In this document: one piece after another, positions 1 through 6,071 of the stretch
Position numbering within the stretch: the stretch's first letter is position 1
Layout of the letters: each line of letters begins with the position of its first letter
From: an uncultured Oxalobacteraceae bacterium
Lineage (GTDB): Bacteria > Pseudomonadota > Gammaproteobacteria > Burkholderiales > Burkholderiaceae
Direction of reading: 5' to 3'
Length of the DNA stretch: 8,749 nt
NCBI GenBank assembly: GCA_946479255.1
Contig: CAMLFK010000215.1
Location: 1-8,749, forward strand
Notes under the pieces: generated by a model
What the model saw: the letters and a program-made list of their open reading frames with translations, nothing else
Databases searched by the model: none
Told to the model about the DNA's origin: nothing
Program-made: the position numbers and the translations under genes

Positions 1-3
1 TTT

Positions 4-504
4 TTAAAGCGTAATCTCAGCCTTACGCTGCGCAATCTGCTGACCCAGCGCTTCCAGATCCAGGTCCGCATCGCGGGCTTTCTTGAACATTTCCTTCTCT
101 TCTTCCTCGACGTGGTGCTCGATCAGTTCCGACAGCACTTTCACCTTGGCATCAAACAGCTCTTCCTTTGGATCCATCTCCAGGATCTGTGCGATCAGAT
201 CCTTGGCCGACGCGTGCTCGACAACCGCCTCGTCGATCATGTCTTCATTGTCTTTCTGGGCGGCACGCACTGCAGGGTAGAAGATTTCTTCCTCGGCTGT
301 TGCGTGCTTGCTCAGCTCCAGGCAAATCTGGGTGGCCAGCTTTTTCTTGCTGCTTGTGGCGCGGTCGCCCAGGCCTTCATATTGCTCGAACAGCGCTTTG
401 ACGTTCTCGTGGTCTTCGGTCAAGAGGGTGATGGCATCGACGCCGTCGGCCGGGGTGCCCATTTGCCCTTTGTTGGCCTTGCTGCTAGTAGATGAGGTTC
501 GCAT
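4..504 (-). CDS. Hemerythrin HHE cation-binding domain protein
   Basis: This 166-residue soluble protein is a four-helix-bundle, hemerythrin-like protein expected to bind a di-iron centre, with a role in oxygen, nitric oxide or iron sensing or stress protection. The HHE pattern is visible throughout: H32 in a DHENV motif, H67 followed by E71/E72 in HATAEEEIFYP, H97 in a VEHASA motif, and H130/H131 followed by E134 near the C-terminus. These fit the usual H...HxxxE...H...HxxxE ligand spacing of the family. The first 20 or so residues are Ser/Thr/Lys-rich and look disordered. There is no signal peptide or membrane segment, so it should be cytoplasmic. The ATG at 504-502 is supported by a strong AAGGAG six bases upstream on the minus strand. 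It is divergent from the penicillin-binding protein gene. The family is clear; the physiological role cannot be told from sequence. Confidence 0.9.
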   Translation of the reverse strand: MRTSSTSSKANKGQMGTPADGVDAITLLTEDHENVKALFEQYEGLGDRATSSKKKLATQICLELSKHATAEEEIFYPAVRAAQKDNEDMIDEAVVEHASAKDLIAQILEMDPKEELFDAKVKVLSELIEHHVEEEEKEMFKKARDADLDLEALGQQIAQRKAEITL

Positions 505-510
505 GAGTCG

Positions 511-516
511 CTCCTT
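511..516 (-). promoter_or_regulatory. Ribosome binding site of the hemerythrin gene
   Basis: The plus strand reads CTCCTT, which is AAGGAG on the minus strand, six bases before the ATG at 504-502. This near-perfect Shine-Dalgarno fixes the start of the gene and suggests efficient translation. Confidence 0.85.
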
Positions 517-722
517 GTTGTTGGAAACTTACTGGGAACCGGCACGTCAGCCGAGCTGTCCCGCAGCGGAAAGGCCATGATAGGCCAATGGTTTTGAGCA
601 GAAAGTAGGCGCACCCGCACAGGTGACGTAGGAATATGCCACATCGTCCCCCCTCGCGATCCCTTCGGTAGCACCCGGTGCGCCTGCGTGCGCTGATGAA
701 CAGACCCGCCTTGGCGCTCCGC

Positions 723-728
723 TATACT
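723..728 (+). promoter_or_regulatory. Possible -10 box for the penicillin-binding protein gene
   Basis: TATACT matches five of six positions of the sigma-70 -10 consensus and lies 34 bases before the GTG start of the downstream gene. No good -35 hexamer is present 16-18 bases upstream, so this is only a candidate. The rest of the 505-762 divergent region shows no clear operator or terminator. Confidence 0.3.
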
Positions 729-749
729 GCGCCCACGGAACATCGAAAC

Positions 750-754
750 AAGGA
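750..754 (+). promoter_or_regulatory. Ribosome binding site supporting a GTG start
   Basis: AAGGA (continuing AAG) lies eight bases before the GTG at 763. It supports this non-ATG start, which otherwise might be overlooked. The next in-frame ATG, at residue 53, would fall inside the predicted membrane anchor. Confidence 0.75.
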
Positions 755-762
755 AAGTACTA

Positions 763-3354
763 GTGGACAGGAATCAACCGGAACAAACCCGCGCCCAGCG
801 CGTTCGCCATCACACCGGGCGCGCCCTGGGGGCGGCAGGCAGTCACGCACAGGCCGGCTACGGCAGGGCGCGCGCCTACCTCAAAGGCAAGCCGCCGGCA
901 CAGCGGGTGGCGTTGATCATGCTATGGGGAACCGCCGCGCTGCTGGGTTTGCTGCTGCTGTATGTACTGATCCTCATCCCCCTGACGCCGGGCATCAACA
1001 CCCTCAAACAAGTTCGTTCGGCCAAGGCCACCTCGATCGTCTCGGCTGACGGCAAGGTGCTGGCCACCCTGGACCAGGGGCTGGAAGAGCGCGTCAAGCT
1101 CAAGGATATTTCGCCCAATGTGGTGTCGGCCCTGATCGCCACCGAAGATCACCGCTTCTATGACCACAACGGGATCGACTTCAAGCGCTCGCTGGCGGCC
1201 ATCGTCTACAGCCTCAAGGGCGATTCGCAGGGCGGTTCCACCATTACCCAGCAGCTGGCGCGTAACATGTTCCCGGAAGAAATCGGGCGCTCGCGCAACC
1301 TCAACCGCAAGCTCAAGGAAATCATCACGGCGATCAAGATCGAGGCCACCTACAGCAAGCCGGAAATCCTCGAAGCCTACCTCAATACCGTGCCCTTCCT
1401 CTACAACAGCTTCGGCATCGAGATGGCGGCGCGCACCTACTTCGACAAGTCGGCCGCGCGCCTGGACGTCAACGAGGCCGCCACCCTGGTCGGCATGCTC
1501 AAGGGCACCAACTACTACAACCCGGTGACCAATCCCGAGCGCTCGATCCAGCGCCGCAATGTGGTGCTGGGCCAGATGCACAAGCACGGCGTGATCGACG
1601 CCAGGAAGCTGGCGCAGTACAAGAAGCGCCCGCTGCGCCTGCACTTCGCGCGCCGGGCCGAGCGCAGCGACACCGACAGCCACTTCACCACTTACGTGCG
1701 CAAGTGGCTGATCCAGTGGGCCGACGAGAACGACTACAACCTCCAGCTCGACGGCCTGGTGGTGCAGACCACGCTCGACGCCAGCCTGCAGCAGGCCGCC
1801 ATGCGCGCGGTCGAACGCCAGGCCGGCGCGCTGCAGATGGTGGCCGACGTCGAATGGGCCCAGCCCAACAGCGGCAGTTCGCCCAATGTGGGCGCCTACG
1901 CCGGCATGCACAATTCGGTGACCGCCTTCGACTACTTCTGGAAATCCAAGCCGCAGCTGGTGAACGCTTTTGTGCGCGACAGTGCCGAATACCGCAAGGC
2001 GGTGGCCGACGGCGAAGAAGCGACCGCCGCACTCGAGCGCCTGCGCGCCGATAAGGAATTCATGGCCCAGCTGCGCCGCACCAAGACCCGCCTGGAAGCC
2101 GGCTTCGTGGCGATGGACCCGACCAACGGCGAAGTGCGCGCCTGGGTCGGCAGCCGCGACTTCGACAAGGAACAGTACGACCACGTGGCCCAGGCCCAGC
2201 GCCAGCCCGGCTCCACCTTCAAACCCATTGTCTACGGCGCGGCGCTTGAAAAAGGCCTGGCCCCGAACCGCCTGTACCGCGACGAGGTCATGTCGATCAA
2301 GGCCGGCGACGGCACCATGTGGCGCCCGACCGACATGAGCGGCACCACCGGCGGCCAGATGACCCTGCGCGACGGCCTGGTCTTCTCCAAGAACACCATC
2401 ACCGCCCAGGTGATGCAGGACGTCGGCGTGCCCAGCATCGTCAAGCTGGCGCGCGACCTGGGCGTCAGGGACAGCAAGCTGGCGGCCGTGCCCTCGCTGG
2501 CGCTGGGCACCAGCCCGGTCACCCTGCTCGAAATGGTCAACGCCTACGCCACCATCGCCGCGCAAGGCGAGTACCGCGCGCCGGTTTTTGTGAAACGCAT
2601 CCTCGACCGCGAGGGCAAGGTCGTGGCGGAATTCGGCAATGTGCGCGGCGAACGCGCCATGTCGCCCGAATCGGCCTCCATGTTGATCGACATGCTGCGC
2701 GGCGTGATTAACCGCGGCACCGGCACCGCGATCCGCTACCGTTTCGGCATCACCGGCGACGTCGCCGGCAAGACCGGCACCACCCAGAACAATGCCGACG
2801 GCTGGTTCATCATGATGCACCCGAACCTGGTGGCCGGCGCCTGGGTGGGCTTTAACGATACCCGCGTGAGCATGCGCAGCAGCTACTGGGGACAGGGCGG
2901 GCACAACGCCATCCTGCTGGTGGGCGACTTCTTCAAGAGCGCCGTCGAAGCGGGCAAGGTGAGCACCGCCGCGGTGTTCCCGGGCGGCCGTCCGCCGGCG
3001 CCGGTGCGCCAGGATGAAGAATTCGAAGAAGTGATGGAAGAGGGCGGCGACATCCATCAGGAAGGCATGCCGCCACCCGCCGACCTGCCCGAGCCGGGAC
3101 CGGAAGACATGATGCCGGAAGGCGAGCCCTCGGTCGAACCCGAACCGTCGCGCATCCAGATCGGCCGCGAGCATGAGCGCGCGGTGCCGCTGCCTGAGCC
3201 GCGCCGCCGCCTGCCGGTCGACCCGCTCGACGCGCTCGAAGAGCCGCCGGTGCGGACCCTGCCTGCCCCGGTGCGCAGCGTGCCGCCGCCGGAACCGGTC
3301 CGTACCCTGCCGCCGCCCCAGCCTGATGACGACCTGGCGCCGGTGGAAGAGTAA
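763..3354 (+). CDS. Class A penicillin-binding protein (PBP1A-type, GT51 transglycosylase/transpeptidase)
   Basis: This 863-residue bifunctional enzyme polymerises lipid II glycan strands and cross-links peptides in the periplasm. Order of parts: a basic cytoplasmic tail (1-48); one membrane anchor (about 49-74); a GT51 transglycosylase domain (about 90-260) with the catalytic Glu128 in ATEDHRFYDHNG and the GGSTITQQLARN motif at 157-168; a linker with a probable helical segment (about 361-445); and a transpeptidase domain (about 447-730). The transpeptidase has all three penicillin-binding motifs: S484 in QPGSTFK (nucleophile Ser-x-x-Lys), S542-K543-N544, and K670-T671-G672. The C-terminal tail (about 731-863) is rich in Pro, Glu and Arg and is probably unstructured. 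Start is GTG with a good AAGGA. No BiPBP_C domain is seen, which argues against PBP1C. Both active sites look intact. Which of the organism's class A PBPs it represents is not resolvable, so no symbol is given. Confidence 0.95.
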   Translation: MDRNQPEQTRAQRVRHHTGRALGAAGSHAQAGYGRARAYLKGKPPAQRVALIMLWGTAALLGLLLLYVLILIPLTPGINTLKQVRSAKATSIVSADGKVLATLDQGLEERVKLKDISPNVVSALIATEDHRFYDHNGIDFKRSLAAIVYSLKGDSQGGSTITQQLARNMFPEEIGRSRNLNRKLKEIITAIKIEATYSKPEILEAYLNTVPFLYNSFGIEMAARTYFDKSAARLDVNEAATLVGMLKGTNYYNPVTNPERSIQRRNVVLGQMHKHGVIDARKLAQYKKRPLRLHFARRAERSDTDSHFTTYVRKWLIQWADENDYNLQLDGLVVQTTLDASLQQAAMRAVERQAGALQMVADVEWAQPNSGSSPNVGAYAGMHNSVTAFDYFWKSKPQLVNAFVRDSAEYRKAVADGEEATAALERLRADKEFMAQLRRTKTRLEAGFVAMDPTNGEVRAWVGSRDFDKEQYDHVAQAQRQPGSTFKPIVYGAALEKGLAPNRLYRDEVMSIKAGDGTMWRPTDMSGTTGGQMTLRDGLVFSKNTITAQVMQDVGVPSIVKLARDLGVRDSKLAAVPSLALGTSPVTLLEMVNAYATIAAQGEYRAPVFVKRILDREGKVVAEFGNVRGERAMSPESASMLIDMLRGVINRGTGTAIRYRFGITGDVAGKTGTTQNNADGWFIMMHPNLVAGAWVGFNDTRVSMRSSYWGQGGHNAILLVGDFFKSAVEAGKVSTAAVFPGGRPPAPVRQDEEFEEVMEEGGDIHQEGMPPPADLPEPGPEDMMPEGEPSVEPEPSRIQIGREHERAVPLPEPRRRLPVDPLDALEEPPVRTLPAPVRSVPPPEPVRTLPPPQPDDDLAPVEE

Positions 3355-3454
3355 GACCGGCCTGCGCCAGCTTTACCTTTACGTTTGAGCCATACGGCAA
3401 TCGGCCACTTGATGATGGGCCAATGCGGCGGGGCAAGTCGTATGCTCCAACCCT
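3355..3454. other. Intergenic sequence 3' of the penicillin-binding protein gene
   Basis: This stretch holds no credible gene and no strong terminator hairpin with a T-run. A weak pair of complementary hexamers (CATACG at 3391-3396 and CGTATG at 3439-3444) could close an imperfect stem. It leads directly into the repeat cluster. Confidence 0.5.
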
Positions 3455-3490
3455 GGGGTCAGTGCCCACATTGTTATACGAGCTCATCCG
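3455..3490 (+). repeat. 36-bp repeat, copy A (direct)
   Basis: The copy starts with GGGGTCAGTGCCCACATTG (3455-3473) and continues through TTAT to ACGAGCTCATCCG, ending at 3490. It matches copy B at 33 of 36 positions and the reverse complement of copy C at 33 of 36. The outer bases AACCC just upstream are also mirrored outside copy C, so the inverted match extends a few bases beyond the 36 with one extra T. Confidence 0.9.
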
Positions 3491-3600
3491 TAAAACGGGT
3501 CCGGCCGCGATTATCCCGGCCATTATCTAAGCCGGCCTCATCGGGCAATTCTGGCGAATTACTCCTATCCTGTTTCAGCGTTTTCCCATAATCGGAAATG
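3455..3600 (+). repeat. Diverged, incomplete second copy of the 133-bp unit
   Basis: This stretch begins with copy A and contains three short blocks in the same order as in the 133-bp unit: CTCATC-GGC (3537-3546), CTCCTAT (3562-3568) and ATAATCG (3588-3594). In the unit the same blocks lie at 3670-3679, 3695-3701 and 3721-3727. Spacing is identical: 25 bases from the first block to the second and 26 from the second to the third. Between copy A and the first block there are about 54 extra bases, and no inverted right terminus follows. I infer a degenerate or rearranged older copy. Confidence 0.45.
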
Positions 3601-3616
3601 CGAAACGCCGCGACGC

Positions 3617-3634
3617 GACCGGCCATGGCCGGTC
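3617..3634. repeat. 18-bp perfect palindrome
   Basis: GACCGGCCATGGCCGGTC is its own reverse complement, with its centre between 3625 and 3626. It lies between the two repeat units, just before copy B. It could form a small hairpin or be a protein-binding site or a remnant REP stem. No T-run follows on either strand, so it is not a typical intrinsic terminator. Confidence 0.7.
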
Positions 3635-3641
3635 CATTCCC

Positions 3642-3677
3642 GGTGTCAGTGCCCACATTGATACACGAGCTCATCCG
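3642..3677 (+). repeat. 36-bp repeat, copy B (direct)
   Basis: The copy reads GGTGTCAGTGCCCACATTG (3642-3660), then ATAC, then ACGAGCTCATCCG. It is in the same orientation as copy A, 187 bp downstream, and forms the left terminus of the 133-bp unit whose right terminus is copy C. Confidence 0.9.
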
Positions 3678-3738
3678 GCTGTGGCATATGTTCGCTCCTA
3701 TTGCGCGTAGGCCGAGGCCGATAATCGAACTTAATAAA

Positions 3739-3774
3739 CGGCTGAGCTCGTATGTCAATGTGGGCACTGACCCC
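3739..3774 (-). repeat. 36-bp repeat, copy C (inverted)
   Basis: Read on the minus strand from 3774, it gives GGGGTCAGTGCCCACATTG, then ACAT, then ACGAGCTCAGCCG. It matches copy A at 33 of 36 positions and copy B at 32 of 36, in inverted orientation. It lies 34 bp beyond the stop codon of the minus-strand gene that ends at 3809. Confidence 0.9.
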
Positions 3775-3808
3775 GGGTTTGTCGTAAGGGAAGTTTGAAA
3801 GGCCGCTG

Positions 3809-5017
3809 TCAGCGCGCCAGCAGGTCGGCGCGCGGCATGCCCCAGCCGGGTACGCCGGCCGGGCAGGCAGCGCCCGCACCCAGGCGCAGGGTGCTGAAAT
3901 TGGCGCGCAGCTTGCCGAAGCGGGCGTCGCTGATTTCGGTGTCGAACAGCGCGGGCGTGCGGGCGAAGCGCAGCCAGGCGGCAACGTGGCAGTCTTCGCG
4001 CGCCAGCCGCTGGAACTCGGCCAGGCTGGCGCGGTGCTCCCAGCTGATGTCGATCGTCGTGGCCGCTTGCGCCACCGGGTTCATCGCGGCGGGGCAATGC
4101 GCGGCCGGCAGCAGGCCGGGGGCCACGCTGAGCACGCCGCGGCGCACGATCAACTGGCCGGCAGCGTCCTGCCGCTCGACCGAAGCGAAACTCCAGCACA
4201 GCGGATTGGCGGGATAGGCGGTCAGCGCGGCATCGACCAGCCTGGCATGATCGGGGCGGGCGGCCAGCTGCGCGGCCAGCGACTTGTACGCCAGCGCGGA
4301 GCTCAATGCCTGCCCGCCGGCGAACAGGATGGCCAGCGCCATGCCGGCCAGCAGCGCGGTTTGACCTTCATCGCGGCGGCGCCGGCCGATCCAGCCCATG
4401 CCCAGCGCGGCTAACCCTAGCGCGGCAACCGAAATCCACAGCAGGAAGCCTTTGAAAGCAAAGAAGGCGACACCGCACAGCAGCAGTAACAGCAGGCGGC
4501 GCAGCCAGGCCGTGCGCAAGGACAAGGCCAGCGGAACGCCGAAAGCAATCCAGAACACCGGTTCGAGGATGAACACCATGTCGCCATACACCCAGCGCCC
4601 GTCGAAGGGGTGGAAGGGGTGTACGCCGTAGGAGTTGAGGAAGTCGAAGCCGATGTGCAGCAGCATCCCGCCGATGCTGCACAGAGCGAGGCCGAGGCGG
4701 GCCGGGCGGCTGGCGCGCAGCAGCCGGCGGGCATTGGGCCACAGCAGCCAGATCAGCGCGACCAGCAGCAGGACCTGCGGGATCGCGTAAAACAGGGTGT
4801 GGGTGTGGCCGCGATGATGCAGCAGGTAGCCGAGCGGGGCGGGCAGCAGGCCGGTCAGCACCAGATCGAGGTCGGGGAAGTTGCTGGCGGCCCAGCCCGC
4901 CAGCAGCAGCATGCGGCCACGGGTGCGCTGGGCACCAGGCTGGGGTTCGGCGGGCAGCATGCCTTGAACCAGTTGGCCGCCCGCCAGTCCAAAGAGCGAA
5001 TGAGTGAGATTGTCCAT
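3809..5017 (-). CDS. DUF457/YdjM-type membrane-bound metal-dependent hydrolase with C-terminal extension
   Basis: From the chosen ATG at 5017 the product is 402 residues. The N-terminal 165 or so residues match the DUF457 (YdjM-like) family: MDNLTHSLFGLAGG at the start (H6), NFPDLD (D49, D51), HHRGHTHT (H67, H68, H71, H73), HIGFDFLNSYG (H121, D125, N128) and HPFHPFDGRW (H133, H136, D139). These conserved His/Asp residues are the expected metal ligands. Hydrophobic segments near 74-93, 107-122, 146-165, 172-188, 190-208 and 220-240 indicate an inner-membrane protein. Residues about 241-402 are non-membrane, with cysteines at 274, 308, 343 and 385. The substrate is unknown; YdjM in E. coli is an SOS-linked membrane protein of about half this length. 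The frame is open upstream to 5083, but family proteins begin at MDNLTHS and no ribosome binding site supports the longer form. Confidence 0.85.
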   Translation of the reverse strand: MDNLTHSLFGLAGGQLVQGMLPAEPQPGAQRTRGRMLLLAGWAASNFPDLDLVLTGLLPAPLGYLLHHRGHTHTLFYAIPQVLLLVALIWLLWPNARRLLRASRPARLGLALCSIGGMLLHIGFDFLNSYGVHPFHPFDGRWVYGDMVFILEPVFWIAFGVPLALSLRTAWLRRLLLLLLCGVAFFAFKGFLLWISVAALGLAALGMGWIGRRRRDEGQTALLAGMALAILFAGGQALSSALAYKSLAAQLAARPDHARLVDAALTAYPANPLCWSFASVERQDAAGQLIVRRGVLSVAPGLLPAAHCPAAMNPVAQAATTIDISWEHRASLAEFQRLAREDCHVAAWLRFARTPALFDTEISDARFGKLRANFSTLRLGAGAACPAGVPGWGMPRADLLAR

Positions 5018-5087
5018 GGGGGCGATCTTACCCTGCTGCATTTGAAGATGCGGACCATTCCTTGTCGGCAGGTTCAAGCACAAGATT

Positions 5088-5101
5088 CACGGTCAACCGT
5101 G
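5088..5101. promoter_or_regulatory. Short inverted repeat in a divergent intergenic region
   Basis: CACGGT-CA-ACCGTG is a 6-bp perfect inverted repeat with a 2-base spacer, between the divergent starts at 5017 (minus) and 5167 (plus). It is a candidate operator or hairpin. The minus strand contains TTGACC here, resembling a -35 box, but no good -10 hexamer follows at the right distance. Function is speculative. Confidence 0.3.
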
Positions 5102-5157
5102 CGCGTACGTCAAACGTTTTAAAGCTTGGTGCGCTAAGGGCCGCGCATTGCGCCTCC

Positions 5158-5162
5158 GGAGG
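5158..5162 (+). promoter_or_regulatory. Ribosome binding site deciding the hydrolase start
   Basis: GGAGG lies four bases before the ATG at 5167. It supports this start over an in-frame upstream ATG at 5062 that would add 35 residues of low-complexity, non-family sequence. Confidence 0.75.
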
Positions 5163-5166
5163 CAAC

Positions 5167-5823
5167 ATGACAATGACACAGCATCGGGAAATGGTCAGCA
5201 TCGCTGTCGATTCGGCCTTGGTGGAAGGTGTGTTGGCCTTGCCGGAAATGCCGATCGGCATGGTGCTGTTTGCCCACGGCAGCGGCAGCGGGCGCAACAG
5301 TCCGCGCAATAACCAGGTGGCCGCTGCCTTGCGCCAGGCTGGCCTGGGCACGCTGGTGATGGACTTGCTGACCGTGCGCGAAGACAGCGATACCTCCACC
5401 CGTTTTAATATCGGCCTGCTGGCCAGCCGGCTGGCCCTCGCTGCCGAATGGCTGGCGGCCCATCCCTCCACCCGTGGCTTGCCGTTGGGTTTGTTCGGTG
5501 CCAGCACCGGGGCGGCGGCGGCCCTGCAACTGGCGGCCGAGCAGCCCGGCCGCGTCAGGGCGGTGGTCTCGCGCGGCGGCCGGCCCGACCTGGCTGGCGA
5601 ACAGCAGCTAGCCGTGGTACGGGCGCCAACCTTGCTCATTGTCGGCGGGCTCGATGCCGAGGTGCTCGCGCGCAACCAGCGTGCGCTGGCCGTGATGGCG
5701 TGCCACAAGTCGATGGATATCGTTCCGGGCGCTACCCATCTGTTCGAGGAGCCTGGCGCGCTCGACCAGGTCGCGCTGCTGGCGGCGCGCTGGTTCGTGC
5801 GCTGGCTGGGGCGCAAGTCCTAG
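5167..5823 (+). CDS. Alpha/beta hydrolase, dienelactone-hydrolase-like
   Basis: This 218-residue soluble protein has the alpha/beta hydrolase fold. An early strand ends in HGSGSGRNSPRNN (37-49), the likely oxyanion loop; the nucleophile elbow is GASTG with Ser113; the acid is probably Asp163 in VGGLDAEV; and His191 in PGATHLFEEPG completes the triad. Length and motifs fit the small dienelactone-hydrolase-like family that is often found fused to, or beside, phosphoribosyltransferase domains. Here it stands alone, with no phosphoribosyltransferase next to it. The natural substrate is unknown; an ester or thioester hydrolase is likely. The protein has no signal peptide. It is divergent from the DUF457 gene, with 149 bp between the starts, and is followed by a 248-bp gap, so it is probably a single-gene transcript. 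Confidence 0.88.
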   Translation: MTMTQHREMVSIAVDSALVEGVLALPEMPIGMVLFAHGSGSGRNSPRNNQVAAALRQAGLGTLVMDLLTVREDSDTSTRFNIGLLASRLALAAEWLAAHPSTRGLPLGLFGASTGAAAALQLAAEQPGRVRAVVSRGGRPDLAGEQQLAVVRAPTLLIVGGLDAEVLARNQRALAVMACHKSMDIVPGATHLFEEPGALDQVALLAARWFVRWLGRKS

Positions 5824-6071
5824 CTGTAAATCGCAAGCCTGAACGCCGCCCCCTTGGGCAAAACTGCGCGACAGTGTACGTTTATTTAATCTTGCAAAAC
5901 TCAATCTCGCACCGCAATCATCCAATTGTTGCTTAGTCGCACTTATGCGGTGCGCGTACTCCCTTCCATTGCTCCTTAGCGCTATCACGAGCGCAATTAT
6001 TTGCTGGCCTGGAAGTTGCTTAGTGGACAGTAAGTTTATGTAAAAGCCTTACGGTATTGGGAGAAATGTAT
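5824..6071 (+). promoter_or_regulatory. AT-richer leader upstream of the GGDEF-EAL gene
   Basis: This 248-bp gap is visibly richer in A and T than the flanking genes, especially at 5880-5935 and 5990-6058, as expected for a promoter region. The nonamer TTGCTTAGT occurs twice in direct orientation, at 5929-5937 and 6016-6024, 87 bp apart. A small stem is possible from CGCAC (5938-5942) and GTGCG (5950-5954). No clean -35/-10 pair stands out: TTGGGC at 5854 with TACGTT at 5877, spaced 17, is the best I can offer and is weak. No terminator for the preceding hydrolase gene is evident. Confidence 0.35.
6059..6064 (+). promoter_or_regulatory. Ribosome binding site deciding the GGDEF-EAL start
   Basis: GGGAGA ends seven bases before the ATG at 6072, a good Shine-Dalgarno spacing. 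It overlaps or abuts the alternative in-frame starts TTG 6057 and ATG 6066, which therefore lack a usable upstream site. Confidence 0.7.

Larger units (their letters stand above)
3642..3774. mobile_element. 133-bp MITE/REP-like unit with 36-bp terminal inverted repeats
   Basis: The unit is bounded by copies B and C as terminal inverted repeats with a core of about 61 bp (3678-3738), and has no coding capacity. Size, termini and location between two convergent genes fit a non-autonomous mobile or REP-like element. REP-type repeats of this general kind are mobilised by RAYT tyrosine transposases in many proteobacteria, but no transposase lies in this window, so that link is inference. I see no convincing target-site duplication. 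The two ends could also pair as a long hairpin in RNA and so act as a bidirectional terminator or transcript stabiliser for the flanking convergent genes. Confidence 0.55.

Noticed and set aside
922..3174. A long open frame (750 codons) antisense to the penicillin-binding protein gene
   Set aside because: It is a codon-bias shadow common in GC-rich genes. The His/Ala/Gly-rich product resembles no family, while the plus strand encodes a complete enzyme with all motifs.
3455..3774. CRISPR array
   Set aside because: There are only three copies, one of them inverted, with unequal spacing of 151 and 61 bp, so it does not fit an array.
3437..3786. GTCGTA on both sides of the repeat cluster (3437-3442 and 3781-3786) as a target-site duplication
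   Set aside because: The left copy is 12 bp and the right copy 6 bp from the ends of the inverted repeats, so they do not abut the element; a chance match of six bases is likely.
3598..3798. A 66-codon plus-strand frame inside the repeat unit
   Set aside because: It consists almost entirely of the repeat termini and core, with no ribosome binding site and no recognisable protein.
3474..4199. A 241-codon minus-strand frame spanning the repeat cluster and the DUF457 3' end
   Set aside because: It mixes repeat DNA with an out-of-frame reading of the DUF457 gene and has an Arg/Pro/Ala-rich composition, so it is not a gene.
5018..5083. Longer N-terminus for the DUF457 protein
   Set aside because: The family begins at the MDNLTHS motif and the additional 22 residues have no supporting ribosome binding site.
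5062..5166. Upstream start for the alpha/beta hydrolase
   Set aside because: The added 35 residues show no family similarity, and GGAGG is placed for the ATG at 5167.
6057..6071. Alternative starts TTG 6057 or ATG 6066 for the GGDEF-EAL gene
   Set aside because: The GGGAGA ribosome binding site overlaps or directly abuts these codons and is properly spaced only for ATG 6072.
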